Positions 1 through 7,090 of a stretch of 53,423 bases of DNA are shown here, in pieces; position 1 is the stretch's first letter; each line of letters starts with the position of its first letter. The stretch lies in the NCBI GenBank assembly GCA_018711265.1, contig DVIM01000165.1:1-53423 (forward strand), read 5' to 3'. The notes under the pieces were generated by a model. That model was not told the origin of the DNA, searched no databases, and was given only the letters and a program-made list of their open reading frames with translations. The DNA comes from Spyradocola merdavium. GTDB taxonomy: Bacteria; Bacillota; Clostridia; Christensenellales; UBA1750. Both the position numbers and the translations under genes were made by a program.

Positions 1-80
1 ATAAGCTGACCTACCAGGAAGGTACAGACAATGGTGATAAGGGCGTATAAATAGGGCAATAAAATGCGTTTATTTTTCAT
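1..80 (-). CDS. N-terminus of an unidentified membrane or secreted protein, cut by the window edge
   Basis: A minus-strand ATG at 80 opens a frame that leaves the window without a stop. The 26 visible residues begin MKNKRILLPYLYALITIVC: a short basic start followed by one hydrophobic helix, as in a signal anchor, signal peptide or first membrane segment. An AGGAG sequence 6 bases upstream of the ATG supports the start. This gene lies downstream of the tRNA-Ala terminator on the same strand, so it probably has its own promoter in the AT-rich stretch 84-138. Too little is visible to suggest a function. Confidence 0.55.
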   Translation of the reverse strand, partial: MKNKRILLPYLYALITIVCTFLVGQL

Positions 81-138
81 ATCCGTCTCCTGAATACCAG
101 ATTTACTTTATACTATCAGATTATTCTGAAAAGAGCAA

Positions 139-188
139 GAAAAAGCACCGCAATCCTGATACACATTGTATCAAAATTGCAGTGCTTC
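139..188 (-). terminator. Intrinsic terminator after tRNA-Ala
   Basis: AAGCACCGCAAT (143-154) pairs with ATTGCAGTGCTT (176-187). An inner TGATACA/TGTATCA pair extends the hairpin. Read on the minus strand, the stem is followed by a T-rich run (TTTTTC), as expected for termination just past the tRNA. Confidence 0.8.
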
Positions 189-190
189 TT

Positions 191-266
191 TGGTGGAGCA
201 TAGGGGATTCGAACCCCTGACCTCAACATTGCGAACGTTGCGCGCTACCAACTGTGCTAATGCCCC
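191..266 (-). tRNA. tRNA-Ala, anticodon CGC
   Basis: Read on the minus strand, the sequence starts GGGGCAT and ends ATGCTCC followed by an encoded CCA, giving a 7-bp acceptor stem with one G-T pair. The anticodon arm is CAACG / TTCGCAA / TGTTG, so the anticodon is CGC, decoding GCG alanine codons. The T-arm GGTTCGAATCC is intact. A consensus-like promoter lies 45 bases upstream and a terminator follows directly. GCG codons are frequent in this GC-rich genome, which fits a dedicated CGC isoacceptor. Confidence 0.95.
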
Positions 267-310
267 ATATTCGCTTTTTCCATCGCCATCCATTCCGGAT
301 GACGCATATT

Positions 311-339
311 ACTATACCACGGATGGCGGGAATTTGCAA
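311..339 (-). promoter_or_regulatory. Sigma-A type promoter for tRNA-Ala
   Basis: On the minus strand TTGCAA (334-339) and TATAGT (311-316) are 17 bases apart, about 45 bases before the tRNA 5' end. Confidence 0.75.
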
Positions 340-483
340 GAACTTTTTGTGTAAATTTTCGGGAGAAGGCGGAGAGAAAATGAGGGCGGTTCTTCTTGAA
401 TTCTTAACCCAATGTGCGGCGCGCGCGGGACCATCCGCGCGCGCAGAGGATGCGCGGAGGAAAAGCGCCGCGGGGGAAGGCGA

Positions 484-523
484 AGCGGAGGCAGGGGAGC
501 CCCCCGCCTCCGCTGGATTTTTT
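484..523 (+). terminator. Orphan terminator-like hairpin in a gene-free stretch
   Basis: AGCGGAGGC (484-492) pairs with GCCTCCGCT (506-514), with GGGG/CCCC inside the loop, followed by GGATTTTTTG. Apart from the tRNA promoter I see no gene in 340-623. The hairpin may end a lost transcription unit or a small RNA; no promoter for it is clear. Confidence 0.45.
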
Positions 524-623
524 GCGGAATTGCAGAGGATTTGTGAAGGAAATCGTGTGAACATCCAGTGAAAATCCAATTGCTATAATCAAAGATTGTT
601 ATTACGTTAAGGAACTTATTAAA

Positions 624-1100
624 TATGCCGCTTCCATCTACCGGTCCTTTACGGACTACGGCCTCTTTCAGGCCCCGAACTGGGTCGGGCTGCAGAACTA
701 CATCAACATCTTCACAGTGGACTTTTTGTTTAAGCGCTCGCTCCTGACGGCGCTGAAGTTCGTGGTCATGGCCGTGCCGCTGAAGCTGATCTTTGCGCTG
801 TTTGTCTCGATGATGCGCAACAAGGCCGTGCGCGGCCTGCCCGTCAGCGACGAGGTCTATGAGGCCATCGAGCCGAACCTGACCGAGGGCGAGCGCCTCG
901 GCATGGAGATGTACCAGGCCATCAACAACGACGTGGTCACCGGCACGCCCTACTGGGCCGACACGCCTTCGGCGTACACGAGCTGGGTTTCCGAGTTCAA
1001 CGCCACGGGTGAAGCGATCATCCTGGGCGAAATGTCCGAGGAGGAAGGCTGCACCTACGTCATGACCATCGGCCAGCAGGTGGCTTCCACCCTGCAGTGA
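624..1100 (+). pseudogene. Fused remnants of a sugar ABC permease and a sugar-binding protein C-terminus
   Basis: The frame stays open from about 560 to the TGA at 1098-1100 but has no good start; GTG 717 lies inside recognisable permease sequence. The first ~70 residues match the early part of MalF/UgpA-type permeases (SFTDYGLFQAPNWVGLQNY and the following helix up to MMRNKAVRGL). From about residue 72 the text changes to the typical C-terminal end of an extracellular sugar-binding protein (PVSDEVYEAIE, then MYQAIN, ending GQQVASTLQ). The permease N-terminus, the rest of the permease and most of the binding protein are missing. This looks like a deletion scar in a permease/permease/binding-protein operon; an assembly join is the alternative. 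It is unlikely to make a working protein. Confidence 0.7.
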
Positions 1101-1121
1101 TCCCCGCCCTCCGGCGGGAAA

Positions 1122-1155
1122 GGGGCGGCGCAAGCGTTGCGCTGCCCCTCTCTTT
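1122..1155 (+). terminator. Intrinsic terminator after the transporter remnant
   Basis: GGGGCGGCGCAA and TTGCGCTGCCCC form a 12-bp stem with one G-T pair and a 3-base loop, followed by TCTCTTT. It lies between the remnant and the convergent uxuA gene. Confidence 0.75.
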
Positions 1156-1218
1156 GCAGGCGGCGGGCGTAAAAAAGGGACCGGCGGCGAGCCGATCCCC
1201 CGGGGCCGGGCGCTTCTT

Positions 1219-2196
1219 TCAGCGCAGGCCCATCTCCTTTTCCACGGCCTCCATCAGGCCCTTGATGTAGCCCACGGCGAACAGGTTGCCCTGCAGGCCG
1301 TAGCTGGGCATGGCGTCGTCCTCGCCGACCATGGTCGGGACGTGGTCCGGCCGCGCGATGCCGTCAAAGCCGACCTCGTAGTAGCAGCGCATGGCCTCGT
1401 ACATGTCGGTCTTGCCGTCGTCGTGGAAGGTCTCGTGGAAGTTCGTGCGGTCGCCCTGCACGTCGCGGAAATGGACGAAGTAGATCTTGCCCATCTTGCC
1501 GAAGTGGCGGATGGCCGCGGGGATGTCCTCGCCCATGGTGGCGAAGCAGCCCTGGCAGAAGGTCATGCCGTTCATGGGGCTGTCGTAGAGGGAGAAGACG
1601 CGGTCAAAGGCCGCCGCGCTGGTCAGAATCCGGCCGATGCCGCGCAGGGAGGGGACGGGCGGATCGTCCGGGTGCAGGGCCAGGCGCACGCCGAGCTCCT
1701 CGCAGAGCGGGACGATTTCGCGCAGGAAGGCCTCCAGCGTCTGCCACAGCCGCTCCTGCGGGACCTTGCCGGCCCAGGTATCCGCAACGCCCTCCATGTC
1801 GCGCTGGGCAAAGCCCGTGACGGTCGCGCCGCCGCGGGTGGGGATGTCCGTGCGCGTGCGGAACCAACCCAGAACCGGCATCCAGTTGTAGCAGATGGTG
1901 CGGATGTCCAGCTTGGCGCAGTTGCGCAGCAGGTCCTTGAAGACCTCCAGCTCCTCCTCGGCGCCGGGCAGGCCGAGCTTGACCTTGTCCAGGGGCGTCG
2001 GGCCCTCGATGATGGAAAGGGTCAGCCCCTGGTCCGCGTACGCCTTCTTCAGGAGCGAAAGGCTCTCCAGGCTCTGCGCGGGCAGGGAGGGGTCCAGCTG
2101 GGTGGGGCCGGAGATGACGTATTGCAGGCCCATCTCCTTTTCCAGGTCCACCTTTTGTTGGTCGTAACCGCCGAAGTAGGCAAGACCGAGCTTCAT
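1219..2196 (-). CDS. uxuA: Mannonate dehydratase
   Basis: UxuA dehydrates D-mannonate to 2-keto-3-deoxygluconate in glucuronate catabolism, in the cytoplasm. The 325-residue protein is a TIM-barrel member of the family, somewhat shorter than the E. coli enzyme, as in many Gram-positive forms. Visible signatures are HPDDPP (175-180), Cys214 in TFCQG, HFRDV with His242, the NFHETFHDDGKTDM segment (252-265) and RPDH (282-285); Cys214, His242 and Asp284 correspond to metal ligands of the family. The ATG at 2196 has an AAGGAGG site upstream. The gene is alone on the minus strand with its own promoter and a palindrome near the transcript start; no uxaC, uxuB or KDG kinase is next to it. Confidence 0.92.
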   Translation of the reverse strand: MKLGLAYFGGYDQQKVDLEKEMGLQYVISGPTQLDPSLPAQSLESLSLLKKAYADQGLTLSIIEGPTPLDKVKLGLPGAEEELEVFKDLLRNCAKLDIRTICYNWMPVLGWFRTRTDIPTRGGATVTGFAQRDMEGVADTWAGKVPQERLWQTLEAFLREIVPLCEELGVRLALHPDDPPVPSLRGIGRILTSAAAFDRVFSLYDSPMNGMTFCQGCFATMGEDIPAAIRHFGKMGKIYFVHFRDVQGDRTNFHETFHDDGKTDMYEAMRCYYEVGFDGIARPDHVPTMVGEDDAMPSYGLQGNLFAVGYIKGLMEAVEKEMGLR

Positions 2197-2256
2197 GGCG
2201 TTGGTTCCTCCTTTTGCGTTCTGTGGATTCGGTCAAAAAATTGTTGGAATTTTCTT

Positions 2257-2280
2257 TTGCATTTTCTGCATATGCAAAAA
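2257..2280 (-). promoter_or_regulatory. Probable operator downstream of the uxuA promoter
   Basis: The perfect palindrome TGCATATGCA (2267-2276) lies about 20 bases downstream of the -10 box, with a second TTTTGCAT half-site at 2256-2263 facing TATGCAAAA. A dyad just past the start of transcription fits a repressor site. No regulator gene adjoins it; the GntR gene at 5.6 kb is one candidate. Confidence 0.5.
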
Positions 2281-2295
2281 AATTTTACCTTATAA

Positions 2296-2324
2296 ATTAT
2301 AGCATATCTGCGAGGGAATGTCAC
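2296..2324 (-). promoter_or_regulatory. Promoter of uxuA
   Basis: On the minus strand GTGACA (2319-2324), a 17-base spacer and a perfect TATAAT (2296-2301). The leader to the ATG is about 90 bases. Confidence 0.8.
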
Positions 2325-2374
2325 TGGAAATTTTGTTGAATGCGCTCTTTTTTTCTCGGGGCGGGCGCAGGCGG

Positions 2375-2403
2375 TTGACAGCCTGCGGGCAGTGTGCTAA
2401 GAT
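2375..2403 (+). promoter_or_regulatory. Promoter of the first MATE gene
   Basis: Perfect TTGACA (2375-2380), 17-base spacer, TAAGAT (2398-2403). Transcription would begin near 2410, well upstream of the ATG at 2526. Confidence 0.85.
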
Positions 2404-2409
2404 ACACGG

Positions 2410-2508
2410 AGGAAATTGCATAGCAAATCGGGATTCTGCCGCCGGGTAGACCCGTGCGCCGCGATCCGCATCGGTAGGCCATGAAGATGCGGACCCGGCG
2501 CTTTTTTT
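2410..2508 (+). promoter_or_regulatory. Leader RNA with terminator and competing antiterminator (candidate riboswitch)
   Basis: Between promoter and ribosome site lies an intrinsic terminator: GCGCCG (2456-2461) pairs with CGGCGC (2496-2501), the inner stem TCCGCATC (2465-2472) with GATGCGGA (2486-2493), and seven T follow (2502-2508). An upstream segment GCCGGGT (2441-2447) is perfectly complementary to ACCCGGC (2493-2499), the 3' arm of that terminator. The same segment can instead fold locally with ACCCG (2450-2454). Two exclusive folds of this kind are the usual expression platform of a riboswitch or attenuator. The sensing part would be only about 45 nt, and I do not recognise a known class. 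A protein-bound or leader-peptide mechanism is also possible. Confidence 0.6.
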
Positions 2509-2525
2509 GTCAAGGAGGAGAGGAC

Positions 2526-3860
2526 ATGCAGAAATTTCGGGAACTGCGCGGGGAATTCGTGCGCTACGCGTCCTTGAGCGCGCTGGGCACGCTGGGCACC
2601 TCGTGCTACATTTTGGCGGATACGTTCTTTGTCGCCAAGGGATTGGGGACCGCGGGGCTCGCCGCGCTGAACCTGGCCATCCCCGTCTACAACCTGATCT
2701 ACGGCGTGGGGCTGATGCTGGGCATGGGCGGCGCGACGAAGTTCGCCGTCAGCGCAAGCCAGGGCGAGCGGGAGGCGGGCAACCGCGCCTATGCCATGGC
2801 GCTGCTGCTGGCGGGGATCGCCGCGGTCGCCTTCGTCGCGGCGGGGCTGCTGTTCCCGGCGGAGATCGCGCGCCTGCTGGGCGCGGATGAAGAGGTCTTC
2901 GACATGACGCGGACGTATCTGCAGGTGCTGCTGCTGTTCGCGCCGGCGTTTCTGCTCAACGCGGTGCTGGTCAGCTTTGTGCGCAACGACGGGAATCCGC
3001 GCCTGGCCATGCTGGCCACGGTCGGGGCGAGCCTGTCCAATGTGGCGCTGGACTACCTCTTCATCTTCCCCTGCGGGATGGGGATCTTTGGGGCGGTGTT
3101 CGCCACAGGCCTTGCGCCGGTGATCGGCGTGTGCATCCTGCTGCCGCACATGCTGCGGCGGGAGCGCGGCTTCCGCCTGACGCGCAGGGGGCTGCATCCG
3201 CGCCTGGCCGGCCAGGAGGCGGCCCTGGGATTCCCCTCGCTGGTGACGCAGCTCTCCTCGGCGGTGGTGATGATCACCTTTAACTTCCTGATCCTCGACC
3301 TGGCGGGGAACGTGGGCGTCGCGGCCTACGGCGTGGTGGCGAACCTGGCCCTGATCGCGGTGGGCCTGTACACGGGCGTCGCGCAGGGCGCGCAGCCGCT
3401 GCTCAGCCGCGCCTGGGGCCAGCGCGACGGGGAGGGCCTCCAGCGCCTCACCCGCTGGTCGACCTGGAGCGTGCTCGCGCTCTCCCTTGTGACCCTGGCG
3501 GTGATTCTGGCCTTCCCCGGGCCCATCGCCGCGCTGTTCAACGGCGAGGGCGACGCGGTGCTGCAGGGCATCGCGGAGCAGGGCCTGCGGCTCTACTTCC
3601 TCTCCTCGCCCTTTGCGGCCTACAACCTGCTGCTGGCCACGCTCTTTCCCTCGGTGGAGCGCGCGCTGCCCGCGCACGCCCTCTCGCTCCTGCGGGGACT
3701 GGTGCTGCTGGTGCCCGCCGCCTTTGCGTTTGCGGCGCTGTGGGGGCTCGTGGGCGTGTGGCTGGCCGCGCCGGTCACCGAGGCCGTCACGGCCGCGGCC
3801 GGATACCTCGTCCTGCGGCGGGAAAGGGCGCGCGGATTTGGCGGGGAATTGCAGTCATAA
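2526..3860 (+). CDS. MATE-family multidrug/metabolite exporter
   Basis: This 444-residue protein is the usual MATE length and has about 12 hydrophobic segments. The first MATE repeat reads YASLSALGTLGTSCYILADTF near residue 13-33, a family signature. MATE proteins are Na+- or H+-driven antiporters that export cationic drugs or metabolites across the membrane. The ATG at 2526 follows AAGGAGGAG at 6 bases; an upstream in-frame ATG at 2481 lies inside the leader terminator and is not the start. The gene is monocistronic, with a strong promoter, an attenuator-like leader and a terminator at 3882. Guanidine and other riboswitches often control transporters, so the substrate may be the leader ligand; this is inference. 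Confidence 0.88.
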   Translation: MQKFRELRGEFVRYASLSALGTLGTSCYILADTFFVAKGLGTAGLAALNLAIPVYNLIYGVGLMLGMGGATKFAVSASQGEREAGNRAYAMALLLAGIAAVAFVAAGLLFPAEIARLLGADEEVFDMTRTYLQVLLLFAPAFLLNAVLVSFVRNDGNPRLAMLATVGASLSNVALDYLFIFPCGMGIFGAVFATGLAPVIGVCILLPHMLRRERGFRLTRRGLHPRLAGQEAALGFPSLVTQLSSAVVMITFNFLILDLAGNVGVAAYGVVANLALIAVGLYTGVAQGAQPLLSRAWGQRDGEGLQRLTRWSTWSVLALSLVTLAVILAFPGPIAALFNGEGDAVLQGIAEQGLRLYFLSSPFAAYNLLLATLFPSVERALPAHALSLLRGLVLLVPAAFAFAALWGLVGVWLAAPVTEAVTAAAGYLVLRRERARGFGGELQS

Positions 3861-3881
3861 ACGAGCGAAAAGAGAAAAAAT

Positions 3882-3932
3882 GGAATCCGGACGAATTTCT
3901 TTCGAAAGATCGCCCGGATTCCTTTGATTTTT
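3882..3932 (+). terminator. Terminator after the MATE gene
   Basis: GGAATCCGG (3882-3890) and CCGGATTCC (3914-3922) form a perfect 9-bp stem followed by TTTGATTTTT. A run of A before the stem would give T on the other strand, but no minus-strand gene needs it. Confidence 0.8.
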
Positions 3933-3933
3933 C

Positions 3934-3976
3934 TTGCAAAACGGAGGGAGAGCGGCTATACTGTTTGTAATGACAA
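3934..3976 (+). promoter_or_regulatory. Promoter and possible GntR operator of the FGGY kinase operon
   Basis: TTGCAA (3934-3939), a 17-base spacer and TATACT (3957-3962). The dyad TTGT-N4-ACAA (3965-3976) covers the expected start of transcription and resembles HutC/GntR-type sites, so the GntR gene in this operon may bind here. Confidence 0.65.
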
Positions 3977-4001
3977 TCGGACATCCGAGGGAGGGAGAGA
4001 C

Positions 4002-5540
4002 ATGCGGACGGGGGAACGCTACATCCTGGCGCACGACCTGGGCACGAGCGGCAACAAGGCCACGCTCTACGACGAGGCGGGGAACCTGCGGTGCAGCGCG
4101 GTCTGCGGGTACGAAACGCGCTACCCGCGCGACCGCTTTGTGGAGCAGGACCCGGAGGATTGGTGGCGCGCGGTCTGCAAGAGCACGCGCGACCTGATGG
4201 AAAAGGCGGGGATCGGCCCGGAGGCCGTGCTCGGCGTCAGCTTCAGCGGCATGATGATGGGCTGCCTGCCCGTGGACGGGGCGGGCAAGGCCCTGCGGCC
4301 CATGATCCTCTGGGCGGACACGCGCGCCGACCGGCAGGAGCGGGAGATGATCGCGCGCGCGGGGATGGCGCGCGGTTACCGCATCACCGGGCACCGGCTC
4401 AGCGCCTCCTACTCGGCGGCAAAGCTGCTCTGGGTGCGGGACAACGAGCCGGAGGTCTACGAGAAGACCGGTAAGATGCTCAACGCCAAGGACTACATCG
4501 TCTTCCGGCTCACGGGGGAGTTCGCGACGGACTACAGCGACGCCTCGGGCACAAACCTGCTGGACATCGAAAAGAAGGTCTGGTCGGACGAGATGCTGCG
4601 CGCCCTGGACATCCCCGCGCGCCTGCTGCCGCCGCTGCACCGCTCCAGCGACGTCATCGGCGGCGTGACGGAGGAGGCCGCGCGGGCGACCGGTCTGCTC
4701 GCAGGCACGCCCGTGGTCCTGGGCGGGGGCGACGGCTCCTGCGCGTGCGTGGGCGCGGGCGTCGTGCGGCCCGGCCGCGCCTACAACGTCCTGGGCTCCT
4801 CGTCGTGGATCTCGCTCGCGGCGGAAAAGCCGCTGTTTGACGAGGAGATGCGCACCTTTACCTGGGTGCACCTGGACGAGAAGCTCTACACGCCCTGCGG
4901 AACCATGCAGGCCGCGGGCTATTCCTACAGCTGGTTCCGCGACGCGCTGGGCGGGGAGGAAAAGCGCCTGGCCGCCGAGCAGGGCGTAAGCGCCTACGAT
5001 CTGCTCAACCGCCTGGCGGAGGGCTCCGCGCCGGGGGCGCGGGGCGTGCTCTACCTGCCGTACCTGCTGGGCGAGCGCTCGCCCCGGTGGGACCACGACG
5101 CGCGCGGCGCGTTCCTGGGCCTCGGGGTGGGGACGACAAAGGGCGACCTCGTGCGCGCGGTGCTGGAGGGCGTGGGCTATAACCTAAAGATCATCCGCGA
5201 CATCCTGCGGCGCAGCGAGCCCATGGACAGCCTGACCGTCATCGGCGGCGGGGCCAAGGGCCGGACCTGGCTGCAGATCCTTGCGGACATCTGGGAGCAG
5301 GAGCTGACGCTGCCCCGCTACCGCGAGGAGGCCACGAGCATGGGCGCCGCCATCTGCGCCGGCGTGGGGCTGCGCCTGTACCCGGACTATTCCGTGGCCG
5401 AATCGCTCAACCCCGGGGAGGAGACCGTGCGGCCCAATCCCCAAAACGCCCCGGCCTACGAGCGCGCCTTCGCGCGGTTCGACGAGGCCTATGAGGCGCT
5501 GCGCCCGGTCTTTGCCCGCATGGCGGAGGACCGGGCATGA
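4002..5540 (+). CDS. FGGY-family carbohydrate kinase (xylulokinase-like)
   Basis: The 512-residue protein has the FGGY kinase layout: an N-terminal ATP-grasping turn DLGTSGNKATLYD near residue 10-22, a sugar-binding middle (PMILWADTRAD near residue 100), and the C-terminal ATPase half with VVLGGGDGSCACVGAG and VIGGGAKGRTWLQILAD near residue 412. Such kinases phosphorylate xylulose, fuculose, ribulose, glycerol or autoinducer-2; the substrate cannot be read from motifs. I chose ATG 4002 because it follows a GGAGGGAGAG site and the family N-terminus begins a few residues later. It leads an operon with a GntR regulator and deoC. The aldolase suggests that the phosphorylated product is a deoxy sugar phosphate or similar. 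Confidence 0.88.
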   Translation: MRTGERYILAHDLGTSGNKATLYDEAGNLRCSAVCGYETRYPRDRFVEQDPEDWWRAVCKSTRDLMEKAGIGPEAVLGVSFSGMMMGCLPVDGAGKALRPMILWADTRADRQEREMIARAGMARGYRITGHRLSASYSAAKLLWVRDNEPEVYEKTGKMLNAKDYIVFRLTGEFATDYSDASGTNLLDIEKKVWSDEMLRALDIPARLLPPLHRSSDVIGGVTEEAARATGLLAGTPVVLGGGDGSCACVGAGVVRPGRAYNVLGSSSWISLAAEKPLFDEEMRTFTWVHLDEKLYTPCGTMQAAGYSYSWFRDALGGEEKRLAAEQGVSAYDLLNRLAEGSAPGARGVLYLPYLLGERSPRWDHDARGAFLGLGVGTTKGDLVRAVLEGVGYNLKIIRDILRRSEPMDSLTVIGGGAKGRTWLQILADIWEQELTLPRYREEATSMGAAICAGVGLRLYPDYSVAESLNPGEETVRPNPQNAPAYERAFARFDEAYEALRPVFARMAEDRA

Positions 5541-5577
5541 CAAGTGGAAAATCATCTAGGGCGGAGGGACGGGAACG

Positions 5578-6324
5578 ATGCTGAACTATACGCTGCACAA
5601 GGACATACCGGTTCCGCTGTACTACCAACTCAAGCTGCAGATCCTGGCAGACATCAAGGAGGGGCGCCTGCACGTGGGCGACATGCTGCCGCCCGAGTGC
5701 GAGCTGTGCAAGGAGATGGGCATCAGCCGGCCCACGGTGCGCCAGGCCATGGGCGAACTGGTCGCCGAGGGCCATTTGACCCGCTGCAAGGGCAAGGGCA
5801 CGTTCGTCTCCGCGCCGTCGGTGCGGCCGGTGGACGCGCGCTTCTTCCAGGGCCTGCAGAGCTTCAATGAAGAGATGCTGCAAAAGGGCCTTGCGCCCTC
5901 CACGCGCGTGCTGGCGCTGGAGATGGTCTCCAACCGGGAGGACATCGCCGCCACCCTGCGCCTTGCGGAGGACAAGCGCCTCATCCACCTGAGCCGGCTG
6001 CGCAGCGCGGACGGCCAGCCGCTGGTGGTGGTGGACACCTGGCTGCCCTACGCGCGCTTCCGCGGGCTCATGGAGGAGGACTTTGAGGTCAAGAGCCTGT
6101 ATGCCCTGCTGGAGCAGAAGTACAACCTGCGCGTGGACCGCGCCACGCGGCAGTTCGAGGCGGCGGGCGTCGCCCCGGAGGACGCCGCGCTCCTGGGCAT
6201 GGATGCCGGGCGCGCCGTCTGCCGCGTCTATACCCTGGCCTATGCCAAGAACCAGCCCGTGGAGCACTCCATCGCGCGCTACCGCGGCGACCGCAATATC
6301 TTCACCGTCGAATTGTTCCGCTGA
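5578..6324 (+). CDS. GntR/HutC-family transcriptional regulator with UTRA ligand domain
   Basis: The 248-residue protein has a winged helix at about 11-75, with the typical VPLYYQLKLQI start, PPECELCKEMGISRPTVRQAM helix-turn-helix and GKGTFV wing. A UTRA effector domain follows at about 95-240. Members usually repress sugar or amino-sugar genes and release DNA on binding a phosphorylated intermediate. It lies 37 bases after the kinase and 26 bases before deoC, so it is likely a local regulator of this operon. The TTGT-N4-ACAA dyad at the operon promoter is a plausible site. Start ATG 5578 follows a GGAGGG site. Confidence 0.9.
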   Translation: MLNYTLHKDIPVPLYYQLKLQILADIKEGRLHVGDMLPPECELCKEMGISRPTVRQAMGELVAEGHLTRCKGKGTFVSAPSVRPVDARFFQGLQSFNEEMLQKGLAPSTRVLALEMVSNREDIAATLRLAEDKRLIHLSRLRSADGQPLVVVDTWLPYARFRGLMEEDFEVKSLYALLEQKYNLRVDRATRQFEAAGVAPEDAALLGMDAGRAVCRVYTLAYAKNQPVEHSIARYRGDRNIFTVELFR

Positions 6325-6350
6325 GGGCGGAAGAAAGGAAGGATTTCGCT

Positions 6351-7028
6351 ATGAATGCATCGCAGCTGGCCCAGTACTTTGACCACACGCTCCTGCGCGC
6401 GGACGCCACGCCCGCGGACTTTGCAGCCTTTTGCGCGGACTGCCGACGCTATGGGTTCGCCATGGCGGCCATCAATTCCGCGCCTGTGCGCCGGGTCAAG
6501 GAGCTCCTGCGCGGCTCGCCCGTGCACGTCGGCGCGGCCATCGGCTTCCCGCTCGGGCAGACGCGCATCGACGTCAAGCTCCTGGAGACGCGCCTGGCCA
6601 TCGAGGACGGCGCGGACGAGATCGACTACGTCGTGAACCTGACGGAGCTCAAGGCCGGAAACCTGGACTACGTGCAGCGGGAGATGGCCTCCATCGCCGC
6701 CCTCTGCCGGGAAAAGGGCGTTCTCTCCAAGGTCATCTTTGAGAACTGCTACCTCACCGACGCGGAGAAGCGCAGCCTCTGCGCCATCGCCCGCGAGGTC
6801 GGTCCGGACTTTGTCAAGACCTCCACGGGCTTTGGAACCGGCGGCGCCACGTTCGCGGACGTGGAGCTCATGGTGCGCGAGGTCGGCCCGGGCGTCCGCG
6901 TCAAGGCGGCCGGCGGCATCCGCACGCTGGAGGACGCCCTGCGCTACATCGAACTGGGCGTTTCCCGCATCGGCTCGACCGCGAGCGTGCGCATCGTCGA
7001 CGCCTTCCGCGAAAAGTACGGCGAATAA
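6351..7028 (+). CDS. deoC: Deoxyribose-phosphate aldolase (DERA)
   Basis: DeoC cleaves 2-deoxyribose-5-phosphate into glyceraldehyde-3-phosphate and acetaldehyde through a lysine Schiff base. The 225-residue TIM barrel is of normal length. Asp92 (in DEIDYVVN), Lys156 (in VKTSTGF) and Lys185 (in VKAAGGIRT) match the catalytic triad. It is the last gene of the kinase - gntR - deoC operon and is followed by a long hairpin facing a convergent gene. DERA is more often grouped with nucleoside phosphorylases or a PfkB deoxyribokinase; its pairing with an FGGY kinase suggests another deoxy sugar or a related C4/C5 substrate. Confidence 0.93.
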   Translation: MNASQLAQYFDHTLLRADATPADFAAFCADCRRYGFAMAAINSAPVRRVKELLRGSPVHVGAAIGFPLGQTRIDVKLLETRLAIEDGADEIDYVVNLTELKAGNLDYVQREMASIAALCREKGVLSKVIFENCYLTDAEKRSLCAIAREVGPDFVKTSTGFGTGGATFADVELMVREVGPGVRVKAAGGIRTLEDALRYIELGVSRIGSTASVRIVDAFREKYGE

Positions 7029-7044
7029 CCCCAAAAGCAAACGT

Positions 7045-7073
7045 CCCCCGCGCTTCCATGGGAAGCGCGGGGG
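7045..7073. terminator. Long perfect hairpin between convergent genes
   Basis: CCCCCGCGCTTCC (7045-7057) and GGAAGCGCGGGGG (7061-7073) form a perfect 13-bp stem with a 3-base loop between deoC and the minus-strand gene at 7091. There is no T-run on either side, so termination without a U-tract or 3'-end protection is inferred. Confidence 0.6.
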
Positions 7074-7090
7074 CCTCTTGCCTCGTCCAA

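Noticed and set aside
166..354. Short frame with EHRGFEPLTSTLR-type text
   Set aside because: It is a translation across the antisense of tRNA-Ala, a well-known spurious product.
2440..2508. Guanidine-III riboswitch before the MATE gene
   Set aside because: The GTGCGCCG and CCGG-like pieces recall it, but the conserved ACGAG and AGGACAAGA segments are missing and the order differs.
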